Assembly: GCA_040381475.1 (NCBI GenBank)
Contig: JBEIHH010000001.1
Location: 62,001-126,000 of the forward strand
Source: JAIBBG01 sp040381475
Lineage (GTDB): Bacteria; Bacteroidota; Bacteroidia; Flavobacteriales_D; Sanyastnellaceae
Length of the DNA: 64,000 nt
Direction: 5' to 3'
In this document: positions 1-9,367 of the stretch, piece by piece
Layout of the letters: every line of letters begins with the position of its first letter
How positions within the stretch are numbered: position 1 is the first letter of the stretch
The notes under the pieces: generated by a model
Told to the model about the DNA's origin: nothing
Database searches by the model: none
The model's input: only the letters and a program-made list of their open reading frames with translations
Made by a program: the position numbers and the translations under genes

Positions 1-657
1 CTGAATGATTTTATATGGCAGCGATGCCGCCAGCATTTCCATGGCTTCTGCGTTCGCCCTGAAGCCAAAGTTGCGGGCCAGTTTGCGATAGAATGTCTCT
101 GACCAGTCGCCTCCACAGACCTCTAAAAGTTCAATTATGCTCTCTGTTTTTTGCTCCAGACGCTCAACAAGTAATCTATCCTTCCAGAATGTCCAGATAT
201 GTTGAGTCTGACCTGGATTTTGCCGCTCACAGCTGATCCAGTTTTTGGATTGAAGCCAATATTTGTAACGCTCAAGTTGATCTGCAGGAATGAGGTTTTT
301 TGTTTCCAGCACTTGCAAATCACCGGGATAACGAAGGTAAATTTCTTCGTCATGTTCAAGCACGACGTGGAGAATTACATTTTTGTAGTGCACATCATCC
401 GTATGACCGTGTCTTCGCCAATCGCTGCTGCGAATATGAATTTCAATATGACCGGCCCAAAGTGTTCCATCAATATTGATCATGGCGTTGAGAAAATCAG
501 GACCTCCGGCAAAATTTTGTTGACCGGGGTGCCTTACAGTGATCGACTGTCCGGTAACTGACTTCAGGTTTTTTGTTTCAAAAGCACGGTAGCGCCAAAC
601 ATATTGAAGGAAATCTTCAGGAATCTGTTGCTTGGATTGATTCGTATTGGTTTTCAT
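1..657 (-). CDS. DUF2851 family protein (3' end cut by window edge)
   Basis: The minus strand reads open from ATG at 657 to base 1 (219 codons, no stop), so the C-terminal part lies outside the window. The N-terminus has the pattern I know from the Bacteroidota family DUF2851: EDFLQYVWRYRAF, then PGQQNFAGGPDFLNA, then GHIEIHIRSSDWRRHGH and NVILHVVLEHD. The function of this family is unknown. No signal peptide is visible, so it is probably cytoplasmic. The gene is divergent from the lipoprotein at 749. The plus-strand reading frame across 199-561 is only the antisense shadow of this gene. Confidence 0.88.
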   Translation of the reverse strand, partial: MKTNTNQSKQQIPEDFLQYVWRYRAFETKNLKSVTGQSITVRHPGQQNFAGGPDFLNAMINIDGTLWAGHIEIHIRSSDWRRHGHTDDVHYKNVILHVVLEHDEEIYLRYPGDLQVLETKNLIPADQLERYKYWLQSKNWISCERQNPGQTQHIWTFWKDRLLVERLEQKTESIIELLEVCGGDWSETFYRKLARNFGFRANAEAMEMLAASLPYKIIQ

Positions 658-748
658 GTGAATTTTTGAGTACAGAATTTGAGTGGATTGGAAAAAATGA
701 TATTCAATATTTTGTTATACTTTTGTCTCACAACTAAATACTTAAGCA

Positions 749-1291
749 ATGAAACATGCACTTGGTTTATTTTTCCTTACAGTTGCACTAGCACTTTTGA
801 CAGGCTGCGAAAAATTTAATGAAAAACGATTTTCTACTTCCATAATTCACGAATTTGAAATCGATATTCAAACGGATGGCGAATTGACTGTGGACATGAA
901 CGGGGAACTCACTTCACTCATCAATGCCGAACTCGAGAAAGTAAAGGACGAGATAAAGAATTATGAGCTCGTAAGCATGACCTATAAAATATGGGATTTT
1001 TATCCCGTGGCATCGAATACTTTCAGCGGCACCCTTGGTATTGGTAACGCCAATAGCACTGAGGCAGGAGTGATATATGCCTATAACGATATCGATTTAC
1101 AGGCAGGTTTTGCCAATGCAAATCAGGTCAATATGAGTTTCAATAGCCAGGACATTTCTAGAATTCAGCAGTATTTTTTGGACACGAATGGTCTCAAATT
1201 ATACCTTACCGGAGCGGTGTCAGCGAAACCAGTTCATTTCATACTTCAGGTTATCGTGAACATTGATGCGATTGCTGAAGTGAAAAAATAG
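749..1291 (+). CDS. Hypothetical lipoprotein
   Basis: A 180-residue protein starting with a lipoprotein signal: a hydrophobic stretch ending in LLTGC, so Cys20 should be lipidated and the protein anchored in a membrane. I do not recognise the mature domain. It is rich in Asp, Asn and aliphatic residues with alternating hydrophobic stretches that suggest a beta-rich fold. A TACTTTTG sequence at 718-725 fits the Bacteroidota -7 element, placing transcription start about 20 bases before the ATG. It is followed directly by a strong terminator, so it looks monocistronic. No role can be inferred from the neighbours. Confidence 0.75.
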   Translation: MKHALGLFFLTVALALLTGCEKFNEKRFSTSIIHEFEIDIQTDGELTVDMNGELTSLINAELEKVKDEIKNYELVSMTYKIWDFYPVASNTFSGTLGIGNANSTEAGVIYAYNDIDLQAGFANANQVNMSFNSQDISRIQQYFLDTNGLKLYLTGAVSAKPVHFILQVIVNIDAIAEVKK

Positions 1292-1312
1292 AATTTTTCA
1301 ATTTTGATGAGG

Positions 1313-1338
1313 GCCCTGAAGAAATTCAGGGCTTTTTT
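1313..1338 (+). terminator. Intrinsic terminator of the lipoprotein gene
   Basis: A perfect 8-bp stem (GCCCTGAA / TTCAGGGC) with a GAAA loop is followed by six T residues, 22 bases after the stop codon. The rest of the gap to 1531 shows nothing else I can name. Confidence 0.85.
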
Positions 1339-1531
1339 CTTTCTGAGCCATAATAAGATATCAGATTTTCTCACCGTCTTTGGCTCTGTAATCAATTGAG
1401 CTTTTTCGCTTTGGGTCGTTTCGAAGTAGTTCTGACGTCCTATGGCAACCGAAAAATTCCAATCTCCGTGAAATTTTTATTTCGTTGAGTCAATTCATTG
1501 ACTAATCTCGCGGAATAGCATAAATACTATC

Positions 1532-4500
1532 ATGAAACTGAAAATTTTACTTTCTGCTGTTTTCGGATTGCTTTTATTGATCAAAGCACAGGCTCAGCCG
1601 GGTGATACTACTGTAGTTCAAACTTTTAGCTGGGAGAGTCAGAATAACCCCAACACAGCTTACGATTCACCGGGCAGACGGTGGTTCAATTTTCCTGCTT
1701 CAGACAATGGAGTGGAGTATCAAAAAATTCTGATGTATTACAATTTGAAATGTTTTTCAGATGGTACTGCTGGCAATCTTGGTTTCCCTTGCGGCGAATG
1801 GGATTACCTGACTTATACTTATCTGTTTCAGCATACAGGAGTATACGATAGCACTTTGACAAATCATCCATTGTATTTAATAAACAATGCTGATTTCTAT
1901 TTCGCCGAACTTACTTCGCAGGCAGTTGTGCATACCCAGCAAGTGGAGCAGGAATACACAGTAATTGATGACGTTGCCGATCCAAATATTTATGATATTG
2001 GCAATGCTGTTCAACCTGTGAACTCTTTCATGGCGGACGGAACCGCGCGGCAATCGATTTTCCTTTATTCTGCCCAGGAATTAGTAGATGCCGGTATTCA
2101 GGCAAATGATGAAATTGGAAAACTTGCTTTTTATTTTATCGAACAGGCTCAATCTCAAAATGTACGAATTGAATGTGCTTTGTCTGCTATCACTGAGCTT
2201 TCAGAATCTCCTCTAGTTGCGACATGGACAGAAGTGCATGATGCCTCATTGAATTCGACCGTTGATGGCTGGCAGGATTTTGTTTGCAGTCAGCCAGTTT
2301 TTTGGGATGGCACTTCTTCTTTGCTGGTGAGAATCACCAACGATAAATATGACAATGGATCTGCAACGTTTCTTCAAGGTGAGCCGGCAACACCAAACTG
2401 TATTCGAGTAATTGGAGGCGTGGATCGATATCTCAAAATGGATTGGCAGGATGAAGTTGAGGTTCCTGCGGCAGCGTTTTCAAACGTAAGTGATAAGATC
2501 AGTATCTGCTTCTGGCAGTATGGCGATCCTACAGCACAGCCGCAGGACGGAACTATTTTCGAAGGAGTGAACTCTCAGAATCAGCGGGTACTCAACGCGC
2601 ATGTGCCATGGAGCAATAGCAACGTATACTGGGATGCCGGATACAATGGTGGTTATGATAGGATCAATAAGCTCGCTACAGCAGCCAACTTCGAAGGTCA
2701 ATGGAATCACTGGTGCTTTACAAAGGATGCATCTACCGGAAGCATGAAGATTTTTTTAAATGGTGTTCAGTGGCATACGGGTAGTAACCTGGACAATTTG
2801 ATGGAAGGAATAACACGCTTCAGTATTGGAGGTGCTGTGGCATGGACCAATTTTTATAACGGAAGCATTGATGAATTCGCTGTATTCAATGTTGCGCTTG
2901 ATGCTGCGACCATTCAGGCTTGGATGAATAAAGATTTCGACGAATCTCATCCTTATTGGGATAACCTGCAGGTATATTATCAGTTCAATGAGCAAAACGG
3001 TGAACAGATTCTCGACATCAGTGGTCACGGCCATCATGCCTGGATGCATGGCAACGCTGGCCGCGTAGCATACAAAGCCTCTGAGTTGTGGCGGAACGTA
3101 TCTCTTGGTGCTGAACGCCCCGCACTGCAAATCACAACCGGAACATTTACAACCCACACCGAATCTGAAGTGGTTGAGGTTCCGATACATGTACCGCCGG
3201 TATCAGTAGTTTCATTTGTGATTGAGAACTATTGGCCTGTGGTAAATACCATCGCATATGGCTGGCCTGAACAAAACGTTTATATCTACGCTCCTGATGG
3301 CTCAATAATATCGCAGACATTACATGAGTCTGAATACACATTGAACAATACGGATATAAGCTACTGGCAAGCGCCATTTGAAATCATCAATCGTTTTGAA
3401 CTCAATCGTTTCATCACGCCATACGGCATTAACCTGAGTCTTGGAACAGATGGTTGGACATGGATTGTTGATGTGACGGATTTCGAACCTTTGCTTCGTG
3501 ATTCTGTTGAATTGGAGGCTGGAAATTGGCAAGAACTTCTCGATATGAAATTTCTTTTTATCGAAGGACCTTCTCCAAGAGACGTTATTCGCGTAGAACG
3601 GGTTTGGGATACAAATCAGGCTCTTTCAAATTTCGACAACGCAGTGGAGGAAGTCACCATAAATAAACTACCTGATGAAGCTGGTTGGAAATTGCTTACG
3701 ACAAACACAGGTCATCAATTTGACAACCCGACGAATTGCGCCGAATTCTGCAACAACAACCAGAAAGTGGAGGTCAATGGGCAACAACAATGGAATTGGG
3801 AAATTATGCAGGAGTGCGCCGACAATCCGCTCTATCCCCAAGGAGGAAGCTGGCTATATGACAGAGCAGGATGGTGTCCCGGAATGAACTCTCATACCAA
3901 GGAGCTTGAACTCACACCACACGTGCAGGGTGGTGATTCATTTTCCGTTGACTACGATATTGATTATGACGATTATGGCAATTATGTGTTTTTCGGAACT
4001 CTCATTGGTTATGGGCCAATCAAACAACAACATGATCCGGAAATTGAAATCATACTGGCACCAAGTGATTGGAAAATCCATAGCCGCTGGAACCCTATTT
4101 GCGGCAAGCCAAAGTTTAAACTCAGAAACAGAGGTTCATCGCCACTCACCGATTTGAATATTTATTACGGAGTAATTGGTGGGGCAGTTGAGGCCTTGCA
4201 TTGGACCGGTAACCTGGCTTTTATGGAAAGTGCTGAGATTGAGTTGGCCTATTCAGACCCAATTCTATGGCAAGGTGATGATGAAGAATTGATGCGCTTT
4301 TTTGTTGAACTAGGTTTGAGCACTGATGGTCAGGATGAAAACGTTCATAACAATTACGCTGAAAGTACTTTTCACAGACCTCCTACCTATCAGTATTCAG
4401 ACCTCGATGACAACAGACTGATCATTCAGTTAAAAACCAACGATGCGAATGAGGAGACCACGTACACGCTTTATAACCAGTGGGGCGGAGTAGTGTTGGA

Positions 4501-5008
4501 AGGAAACAATTTTCCGGAGCCCAACACCACGTACCGCGATACGGTGCAACTGAATGCCGGGTGTTATCTTTTCCACCTGAAAGATTCTGACGATGACGGT
4601 CTCGAGTTCTACTGGAGTAATGAGGGCGAGGGTAACTGTAAACTTGACCAGGTTCAGGGTCTGGATTTTGAAAATTTTCAGCGGAATTTCGGAAGGGAAA
4701 TTTTGCATTATTTCTATTGGAATACCAATTTGGTAACAGTGGATGAGCAGGATGCTCAAAACAGGACATTGCGCATTTATCCGAATCCGGCAGGAAGTAA
4801 CGTTCAGATTGATGCAGCTGGTTTCGACAGAAATGTGGTAGTGCGTTTATTTGACGCACGTGGAGCCATGGTTCGGGATGAAAATGTCAATAGAAATTCA
4901 CCGGGTGAGACAATTATTCTGAATTTGGAGGATATTCGCACTGGACTCTACACAGTCCATCTTACAGATGGCAAAACAAGCAGAGCTGTTCAATTAATCA
5001 AAGAATAA
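1532..5008 (+). CDS. Secreted PNGase-F-like protein with LamG domain and T9SS type A sorting domain
   Basis: A 1158-residue exported protein. Residues 1-22 form a signal peptide ending AQAQ. Around residue 86 it has CGEWDYLTYTY, a motif of Bacteroidota proteins related to peptide-N-glycosidase F. Residues about 295-475 look like a LamG/concanavalin-type domain (SIDEFAVFNVALDAATIQAW near its end). Residues about 690-960 resemble the PNGase F C-terminal/PHM-like region, including PQGGSWLYDRAGWCPG. The last ~75 residues (LRIYPNPAGSNVQIDAAG and a terminal GLYTVHLTDG element) are a type A T9SS sorting domain, so the protein should cross the outer membrane through T9SS and be surface-attached or released. 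Whether it cuts N-glycans is not shown; I did not verify the active-site acids. Only two bases separate it from the regulator gene downstream. Confidence 0.82.
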   Translation: MKLKILLSAVFGLLLLIKAQAQPGDTTVVQTFSWESQNNPNTAYDSPGRRWFNFPASDNGVEYQKILMYYNLKCFSDGTAGNLGFPCGEWDYLTYTYLFQHTGVYDSTLTNHPLYLINNADFYFAELTSQAVVHTQQVEQEYTVIDDVADPNIYDIGNAVQPVNSFMADGTARQSIFLYSAQELVDAGIQANDEIGKLAFYFIEQAQSQNVRIECALSAITELSESPLVATWTEVHDASLNSTVDGWQDFVCSQPVFWDGTSSLLVRITNDKYDNGSATFLQGEPATPNCIRVIGGVDRYLKMDWQDEVEVPAAAFSNVSDKISICFWQYGDPTAQPQDGTIFEGVNSQNQRVLNAHVPWSNSNVYWDAGYNGGYDRINKLATAANFEGQWNHWCFTKDASTGSMKIFLNGVQWHTGSNLDNLMEGITRFSIGGAVAWTNFYNGSIDEFAVFNVALDAATIQAWMNKDFDESHPYWDNLQVYYQFNEQNGEQILDISGHGHHAWMHGNAGRVAYKASELWRNVSLGAERPALQITTGTFTTHTESEVVEVPIHVPPVSVVSFVIENYWPVVNTIAYGWPEQNVYIYAPDGSIISQTLHESEYTLNNTDISYWQAPFEIINRFELNRFITPYGINLSLGTDGWTWIVDVTDFEPLLRDSVELEAGNWQELLDMKFLFIEGPSPRDVIRVERVWDTNQALSNFDNAVEEVTINKLPDEAGWKLLTTNTGHQFDNPTNCAEFCNNNQKVEVNGQQQWNWEIMQECADNPLYPQGGSWLYDRAGWCPGMNSHTKELELTPHVQGGDSFSVDYDIDYDDYGNYVFFGTLIGYGPIKQQHDPEIEIILAPSDWKIHSRWNPICGKPKFKLRNRGSSPLTDLNIYYGVIGGAVEALHWTGNLAFMESAEIELAYSDPILWQGDDEELMRFFVELGLSTDGQDENVHNNYAESTFHRPPTYQYSDLDDNRLIIQLKTNDANEETTYTLYNQWGGVVLEGNNFPEPNTTYRDTVQLNAGCYLFHLKDSDDDGLEFYWSNEGEGNCKLDQVQGLDFENFQRNFGREILHYFYWNTNLVTVDEQDAQNRTLRIYPNPAGSNVQIDAAGFDRNVVVRLFDARGAMVRDENVNRNSPGETIILNLEDIRTGLYTVHLTDGKTSRAVQLIKE

Positions 5009-5010
5009 TT

Positions 5011-5604
5011 ATGTCAGAATTGCTTCGCTCAAATATCGACAAGCGTGTCAAAATTTCTCAGGAGGAATGGGAAGGTATCATGTCTGTCATGAAGCCAAAG
5101 CAGTTGAAAAAGCGTGAGTGTTTATTGCGTGCCGGTGAAATTTGCGAATACAATGCTTTTATCGTGAAGGGTTGCCTTCGAACATTCTTTACAGATGAAA
5201 AAGATCACGAACATATATTTCAGATTGGGTTTGAAGATTGGTGGAGCAGCGATTTGATGAGTTTTGTGACTGGAGAGCCAGCCAATTACAGCATAGAGGC
5301 TTTGGAAGATTCCGAATTGCTGGTTATGCACCAAAGTGATTATGAGCCCTTGCTTCAAAAGTTTCCCCGCTTTGAGAGGTTTTTTCGGTTGCTGATGCAA
5401 AACGCATATGTAGCAGCTCAGCGGAGAACAATTGACAGTATGAGCCGCAATGCAGAAACCAGATATCTGGATTTGATTAAAAAATACCCTTTTCTTGAGT
5501 TGCGGGTTGCTCAACATCACATTGCTTCCTACCTCGGAATTACACCCGAGGCTTTAAGCCGGATTAAGCGGGGTATCATTGAAAAGAGCCGCTCAAATTC
5601 TTGA
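5011..5604 (+). CDS. Crp/Fnr family transcriptional regulator
   Basis: A 197-residue protein with an N-terminal cyclic-nucleotide-binding-like beta barrel (about residues 20-130; LLRAGEICEYNAFIVKGCLR and FEDWWSSDLMSF are typical) and a C-terminal helix-turn-helix whose recognition region reads HIASYLGITPEALSRIKR. This is the Bacteroidota Crp-like type that usually lacks an obvious cAMP signature; the ligand is unknown. It follows the T9SS cargo gene by two bases, so the pair is probably co-transcribed. Whether it controls that gene is not shown. A strong terminator follows at 5723. Confidence 0.85.
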   Translation: MSELLRSNIDKRVKISQEEWEGIMSVMKPKQLKKRECLLRAGEICEYNAFIVKGCLRTFFTDEKDHEHIFQIGFEDWWSSDLMSFVTGEPANYSIEALEDSELLVMHQSDYEPLLQKFPRFERFFRLLMQNAYVAAQRRTIDSMSRNAETRYLDLIKKYPFLELRVAQHHIASYLGITPEALSRIKRGIIEKSRSNS

Positions 5605-5722
5605 TTTTCATTAAGTTTTTCGCTAATCAGGTAGCATATATTTGTGCGTTGTTTTGAAATTACATGACAAAATGAGCAGAGAAAATCTTTGTTGATTTGG
5701 TTAGTGTTAAAGTGAGTCAAAA

Positions 5723-5766
5723 GAATCCCGCTGCATAGGTCCACCCTTCAGCGGGATTCGCTTTTC
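5723..5766 (+). terminator. Intrinsic terminator after the Crp-type gene
   Basis: An 11-bp perfect stem (GAATCCCGCTG / CAGCGGGATTC) with a 15-base loop is followed by GCTTTTC. The rest of the gap, 5767-6000, contains no ORF or structure I can support. Confidence 0.8.
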
Positions 5767-6000
5767 CAGACAAAGTTTCTGATTCCGACGTTGTTTGCTT
5801 TCTGATTTTACTGTGATCAGTCTCGACCCTTCAATTTTTCTCTCAAATCCGGATAGTTGGGCGTTTAGGGTGATCAAGCGGCTTTTTAAACCTGACTGCT
5901 ACTTTTCATGTGCATTTTGCTTTGAAAGGCTAAAAAGCTGATTTTACATCGTTTTCGCCGCGGGGGTCATCATTCTTTCTGCAATTCTTCCACGAATTTG

Positions 6001-6030
6001 TTGGTCAAAAACAAGAATTGCCTATTTTCG
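6001..6030 (+). promoter_or_regulatory. Predicted promoter of the PorE-like gene
   Basis: TTG at 6001-6003, a 19-base spacer, then TATTTTCG at 6023-6030. This fits the Bacteroidota housekeeping promoter (TTG, 17-23 bases, TAnnTTTG) with C in place of the third T. Transcription would start near 6036, which favours the ATG at 6069 over the in-frame codon at 6018. Confidence 0.6.
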
Positions 6031-6068
6031 TCACCGCATTAAAAGACGGATCCATAAAAAACCACTGT

Positions 6069-8126
6069 ATGAAAATTGCGAAACTTATAGCTTTACTCTG
6101 CTCTTCTCTGTTTTTCTCTTTGGGGGTTTTGGCTCAGACCACCAAAAAGGCTGACCAGCAATTCGCCAACCGCGGCTATTATGAGGCTGCGAAACTTTAC
6201 AAAGTGGCTGAACCAGCTACCAAAGCCCTTGAAGACAAGGCACGAATCTTTTTCCAGTTGGGAGAATGCTATCGCATGGTGTCTGATTATCAATCAAGTC
6301 TGGAGTGGTATGAAAAGGCCATCACAGCACAATACAACAACACCAATCCTGAGGTTCATTTCAACTATGGTCTGAGCCTGTTGGAATTGGAAAGATGGGA
6401 TGATGCCTCGGCTCAATTCAATAAATACATAACCAAAGGTGGTGAAAAGTCTAAAGCCAACGCAAGAATCAAATCGGCGCAGGATGCAGCTGCTAAGAAG
6501 GCTGCGAAGACCAAGGTTGTTGTTGAAAATGTGGTTGAGTTGAATTCTCCGTTTTTTGACTATTGTCTTACCTATTCATCGAAAAAGGCTGATCAGATTG
6601 TGTTCTCTTCAAGTCGCCAGGCTGCTGCAGGCACGTTTCAGGATCCTATCACGGGCGAAAGTTTCATGGACCTTTTTACTTCTGAACAGGATAAAAAGGG
6701 CAAATGGAGCACTCCACAACCTGTGCAGGGTGAAGTAAACACTGCCAGCAACGAGGGAGCTGCCTCCTTCAATAAGGACTACAGCGAGATGTACTATACC
6801 TTTTGCAGATATGAAAGCGAAAAGGCCTGGTTTGCATGTGATATCATGCGCTCAACCAGAAACGGTGATAAATTCACTCAGGTGAGCAATCTGAACATCA
6901 TCGATCGTGCAGCAAATGATACCTCAGTAGTCGGCCATCCATGCATTTCGGCCGATGGCAAGTATTTGTTGTTCGCTTCTGACATGCCGGGTGGAAAAGG
7001 CGGAAAAGATATCTGGTACATTTCATACGATAAAGCCAATTCACAATGGACCAAGCCTGTGAATCTTTCGGCGGTCAATTCTAAAGGTGATGACATGTTT
7101 CCTTACCTCAGTGATGACGGAACCTTGTATTTCTCTTCAAACGGACATCAGGGACTTGGTGGTTTGGATATTTTCAAAGCCGCTAAAAACGGGGATATGG
7201 TATTCAGTGCTCCAACAGCTCTCGATTATCCGATAAACTCTTCATCGAATGATTTTGCATTGGTGATGGAAGCGAAGAAAGAAGGCGACAAATCTTTCTC
7301 GGGCTATTTCACTTCAAATCGTCCCGGTGGTAAGGGTAAAGACGATATTTACAGATTCTCTGAGCCTCCTGTTGAATTCACATTGCAAGGTACTGTTTAC
7401 GATAAAGACAATGGAACACCTGTTTCTGGAGCTGATGTGATGTTGGTAGGTTCAAGCAGCAACGGAGATCCTGTTAATCTGAAATTGACCACAGATGGAA
7501 ACGGGGGCTTCAATTTCGACAAGACTCAGATCAAGCCTGGTTATACTTACACCATCGATATCAAAAAGGACAAGTTCATTGGAACCGGAGATAAGCTCTC
7601 AACCATCGGTATTGGCAATTCAACCAACTTTGCCCGTGAGTATTTTATCATTCCAATTCCAGACCCAACTTCGAAGGGTGGAGGTATTGAAATGCCCGAG
7701 GTGCGTTATGATTTTGGAAAATCAAACTTGCAGATCAATGCGGAGGTCAATTCAAAAGATTCTCTGAACTACCTCTACGACATCATGGTTAAAAACCCGA
7801 ATCTGATTGTTCAGCTCGAGTCTCATACTGATGCTCGCGGATCGGACGAAGCCAATCAAACATTGTCACAAGCTCGCGCTCAGGCTTGCGTTGATTATCT
7901 TGTGATTGAAAAAGGAATTGATGCTGCGCGAATCAAAGCAGTTGGTAAAGGTGAATCAGAACCACGTTACCTTAAAAAGGATGTTCCTCCTTTAAAAAAG
8001 GGTGATGAGTTGACTGAAGCTTTCATCAATAAACTTGGATCTAAAGATCTTCAGGAAGTTGCACACCAGTTGAACCGTAGAACAGTCTTCCGTGTAATTG
8101 GCACAGATTACATGCCCAAGAAGTAG
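6069..8126 (+). CDS. OmpA family protein with TPR, beta-propeller and CRD domains (PorE-like)
   Basis: A 685-residue protein. The start at 6069 gives a clean signal peptide (MKIAKLIALL...GVLAQ); the longer frame from 6018 would begin before the predicted transcription start. Order of domains: TPR repeats (about 27-150, with YYEAAKLYKVAEP and LGECYRM), PD40/WD40-like propeller blades (about 165-430, with SADGKYLLFASDMPGGKGGKDIW-type repeats), a carboxypeptidase regulatory-like domain (about 440-530) and a C-terminal OmpA peptidoglycan-binding domain (about 545-680, SHTDARGSDEANQTLSQARA). This order matches PorE, a T9SS component thought to tether the machine to peptidoglycan. Many Bacteroidota carry several paralogues, so PorE identity is likely but not certain. 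It has its own promoter and terminator. Confidence 0.82.
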   Translation: MKIAKLIALLCSSLFFSLGVLAQTTKKADQQFANRGYYEAAKLYKVAEPATKALEDKARIFFQLGECYRMVSDYQSSLEWYEKAITAQYNNTNPEVHFNYGLSLLELERWDDASAQFNKYITKGGEKSKANARIKSAQDAAAKKAAKTKVVVENVVELNSPFFDYCLTYSSKKADQIVFSSSRQAAAGTFQDPITGESFMDLFTSEQDKKGKWSTPQPVQGEVNTASNEGAASFNKDYSEMYYTFCRYESEKAWFACDIMRSTRNGDKFTQVSNLNIIDRAANDTSVVGHPCISADGKYLLFASDMPGGKGGKDIWYISYDKANSQWTKPVNLSAVNSKGDDMFPYLSDDGTLYFSSNGHQGLGGLDIFKAAKNGDMVFSAPTALDYPINSSSNDFALVMEAKKEGDKSFSGYFTSNRPGGKGKDDIYRFSEPPVEFTLQGTVYDKDNGTPVSGADVMLVGSSSNGDPVNLKLTTDGNGGFNFDKTQIKPGYTYTIDIKKDKFIGTGDKLSTIGIGNSTNFAREYFIIPIPDPTSKGGGIEMPEVRYDFGKSNLQINAEVNSKDSLNYLYDIMVKNPNLIVQLESHTDARGSDEANQTLSQARAQACVDYLVIEKGIDAARIKAVGKGESEPRYLKKDVPPLKKGDELTEAFINKLGSKDLQEVAHQLNRRTVFRVIGTDYMPKK

Positions 8127-8143
8127 CATGAACTAAAATATTC

Positions 8144-8182
8144 AGGGGCGAATCGTTCGGTCGGTTCGCCCCTATTTTTTTT
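8144..8182 (+). terminator. Intrinsic terminator after the PorE-like gene
   Basis: A 9-bp stem (AGGGGCGAA / TTCGCCCCT) with a 12-base loop is followed by eight T residues. It ends only about six bases before the purM ATG, so purM must start within or just after it. TATTTTTT at 8173-8180 could serve as a -7 element. Confidence 0.85.
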
Positions 8183-8188
8183 AATCAA

Positions 8189-9361
8189 ATGAGCGATTCC
8201 AGATATTCCGCGCGTGGTGTATCCTCTCAGAAAGAGGATGTGCATGCTGCTATCAGCAATATTGACAAGGGTCTTTTCCCAAAAGCTTTCTGCAAAATAG
8301 TTCCCGATTATCTCACCGGAAGCAATGAGCATTGCTTGGTAATGCATGCCGATGGCGCAGGCACCAAGTCGTCGCTCGCTTATGTATACTGGAAGGAAAC
8401 CGGTGATGCTTCAGTCTGGAAAGGCATAGCTCAGGACGCACTTGTCATGAATATTGATGATCTGCTTTGTGTTGGAGCAATTGACAATATCATGCTCAGC
8501 AGTACCATTGGAAGAAATAAAAATCTGATACCCGGTAATGTAATTGCGGCCATCATCAACGGTACTGAAGAACTGATAGAAGAACTGAAAGCTTTTGGTG
8601 TGAACATATACAGTACCGGTGGTGAAACAGCGGACGTGGGCGATCTTGTGAGAACAATCATTGTTGATTCAACTGTTGTCGCAAGGATGAAACGGTCCGA
8701 AGTAATTGACAATGCACGTATTCAGGCCGGTGATGTGATTGTTGGGTTCTCTTCATCAGGTCAGGCATCTTATGAAAGCGAATACAACGGAGGAATGGGA
8801 AGCAACGGATTAACCAGCGCGCGACATGATGTTTTTTACCACCAGCTTGCAGCTAAATACCCCGAAACTTTCGATCCCGGTGTTCCTTCAAATTTGATTT
8901 ATAGCGGCTCTTACGCGGTTACAGATGCTGTTGAGGAGTCTCCCCTGGATGCGGGTAAACTGGTGCTTTCTCCGACAAGAACTTATTTGCCTTTGGCAAA
9001 AAGAATATTGGAAAAGCACCGATCGGAAATACACGGGATGGTGCATTGCAGTGGAGGAGGTCAAACCAAAGTGTTGCATTTTATAGACCAGCTGCATGTC
9101 ATAAAGGATAATTTGTTTCCGCTGCCCCCTTTATTCAGAATGATCCAACAGGAATCGTCTACTGAATGGCAGGAAATGTACAGGGTGTTCAATATGGGAC
9201 ACAGGCTTGAAATCTTCACCAATACGCAGGTTGCTTCTTCAATGATAGCCATGGCGCATGAACTTGGTATCAAAGCACAAATTATCGGAAGAGTAGAATC
9301 TTCGCCAAAGAAACGACTTACAATTCAATCAGAATTCGGGTCATTTGAATACACATCTTAA
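8189..9361 (+). CDS. purM: Phosphoribosylformylglycinamidine cyclo-ligase (AIR synthetase)
   Basis: A 390-residue PurM of the longer form seen in Bacteroidota. It catalyses the ATP-dependent closure of FGAM to AIR, step five of purine synthesis, in the cytoplasm. Signs are the N-terminal SRYSARGVSSQKEDVHAAI, the ATP-binding HADGAGTKSSLAYVYW region, DALVMNIDDLLCVGA, the TGGETADVGDLVRT segment and VHCSGGGQTKVL toward the C-terminus. It begins directly after a terminator and is followed six bases later by prfA, so purM, prfA and the GNAT gene probably form one operon. Confidence 0.95.
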   Translation: MSDSRYSARGVSSQKEDVHAAISNIDKGLFPKAFCKIVPDYLTGSNEHCLVMHADGAGTKSSLAYVYWKETGDASVWKGIAQDALVMNIDDLLCVGAIDNIMLSSTIGRNKNLIPGNVIAAIINGTEELIEELKAFGVNIYSTGGETADVGDLVRTIIVDSTVVARMKRSEVIDNARIQAGDVIVGFSSSGQASYESEYNGGMGSNGLTSARHDVFYHQLAAKYPETFDPGVPSNLIYSGSYAVTDAVEESPLDAGKLVLSPTRTYLPLAKRILEKHRSEIHGMVHCSGGGQTKVLHFIDQLHVIKDNLFPLPPLFRMIQQESSTEWQEMYRVFNMGHRLEIFTNTQVASSMIAMAHELGIKAQIIGRVESSPKKRLTIQSEFGSFEYTS

Positions 9362-9367
9362 GAAGCC

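Noticed and set aside
199..561. Plus-strand 120-codon frame
   Set aside because: It is antisense to the DUF2851 gene, whose protein matches a known family over its whole visible length.
6018..6068. Longer N-terminus for the PorE-like protein
   Set aside because: The extension lies at the predicted -7 element and would mask a clean signal peptide starting at 6069.
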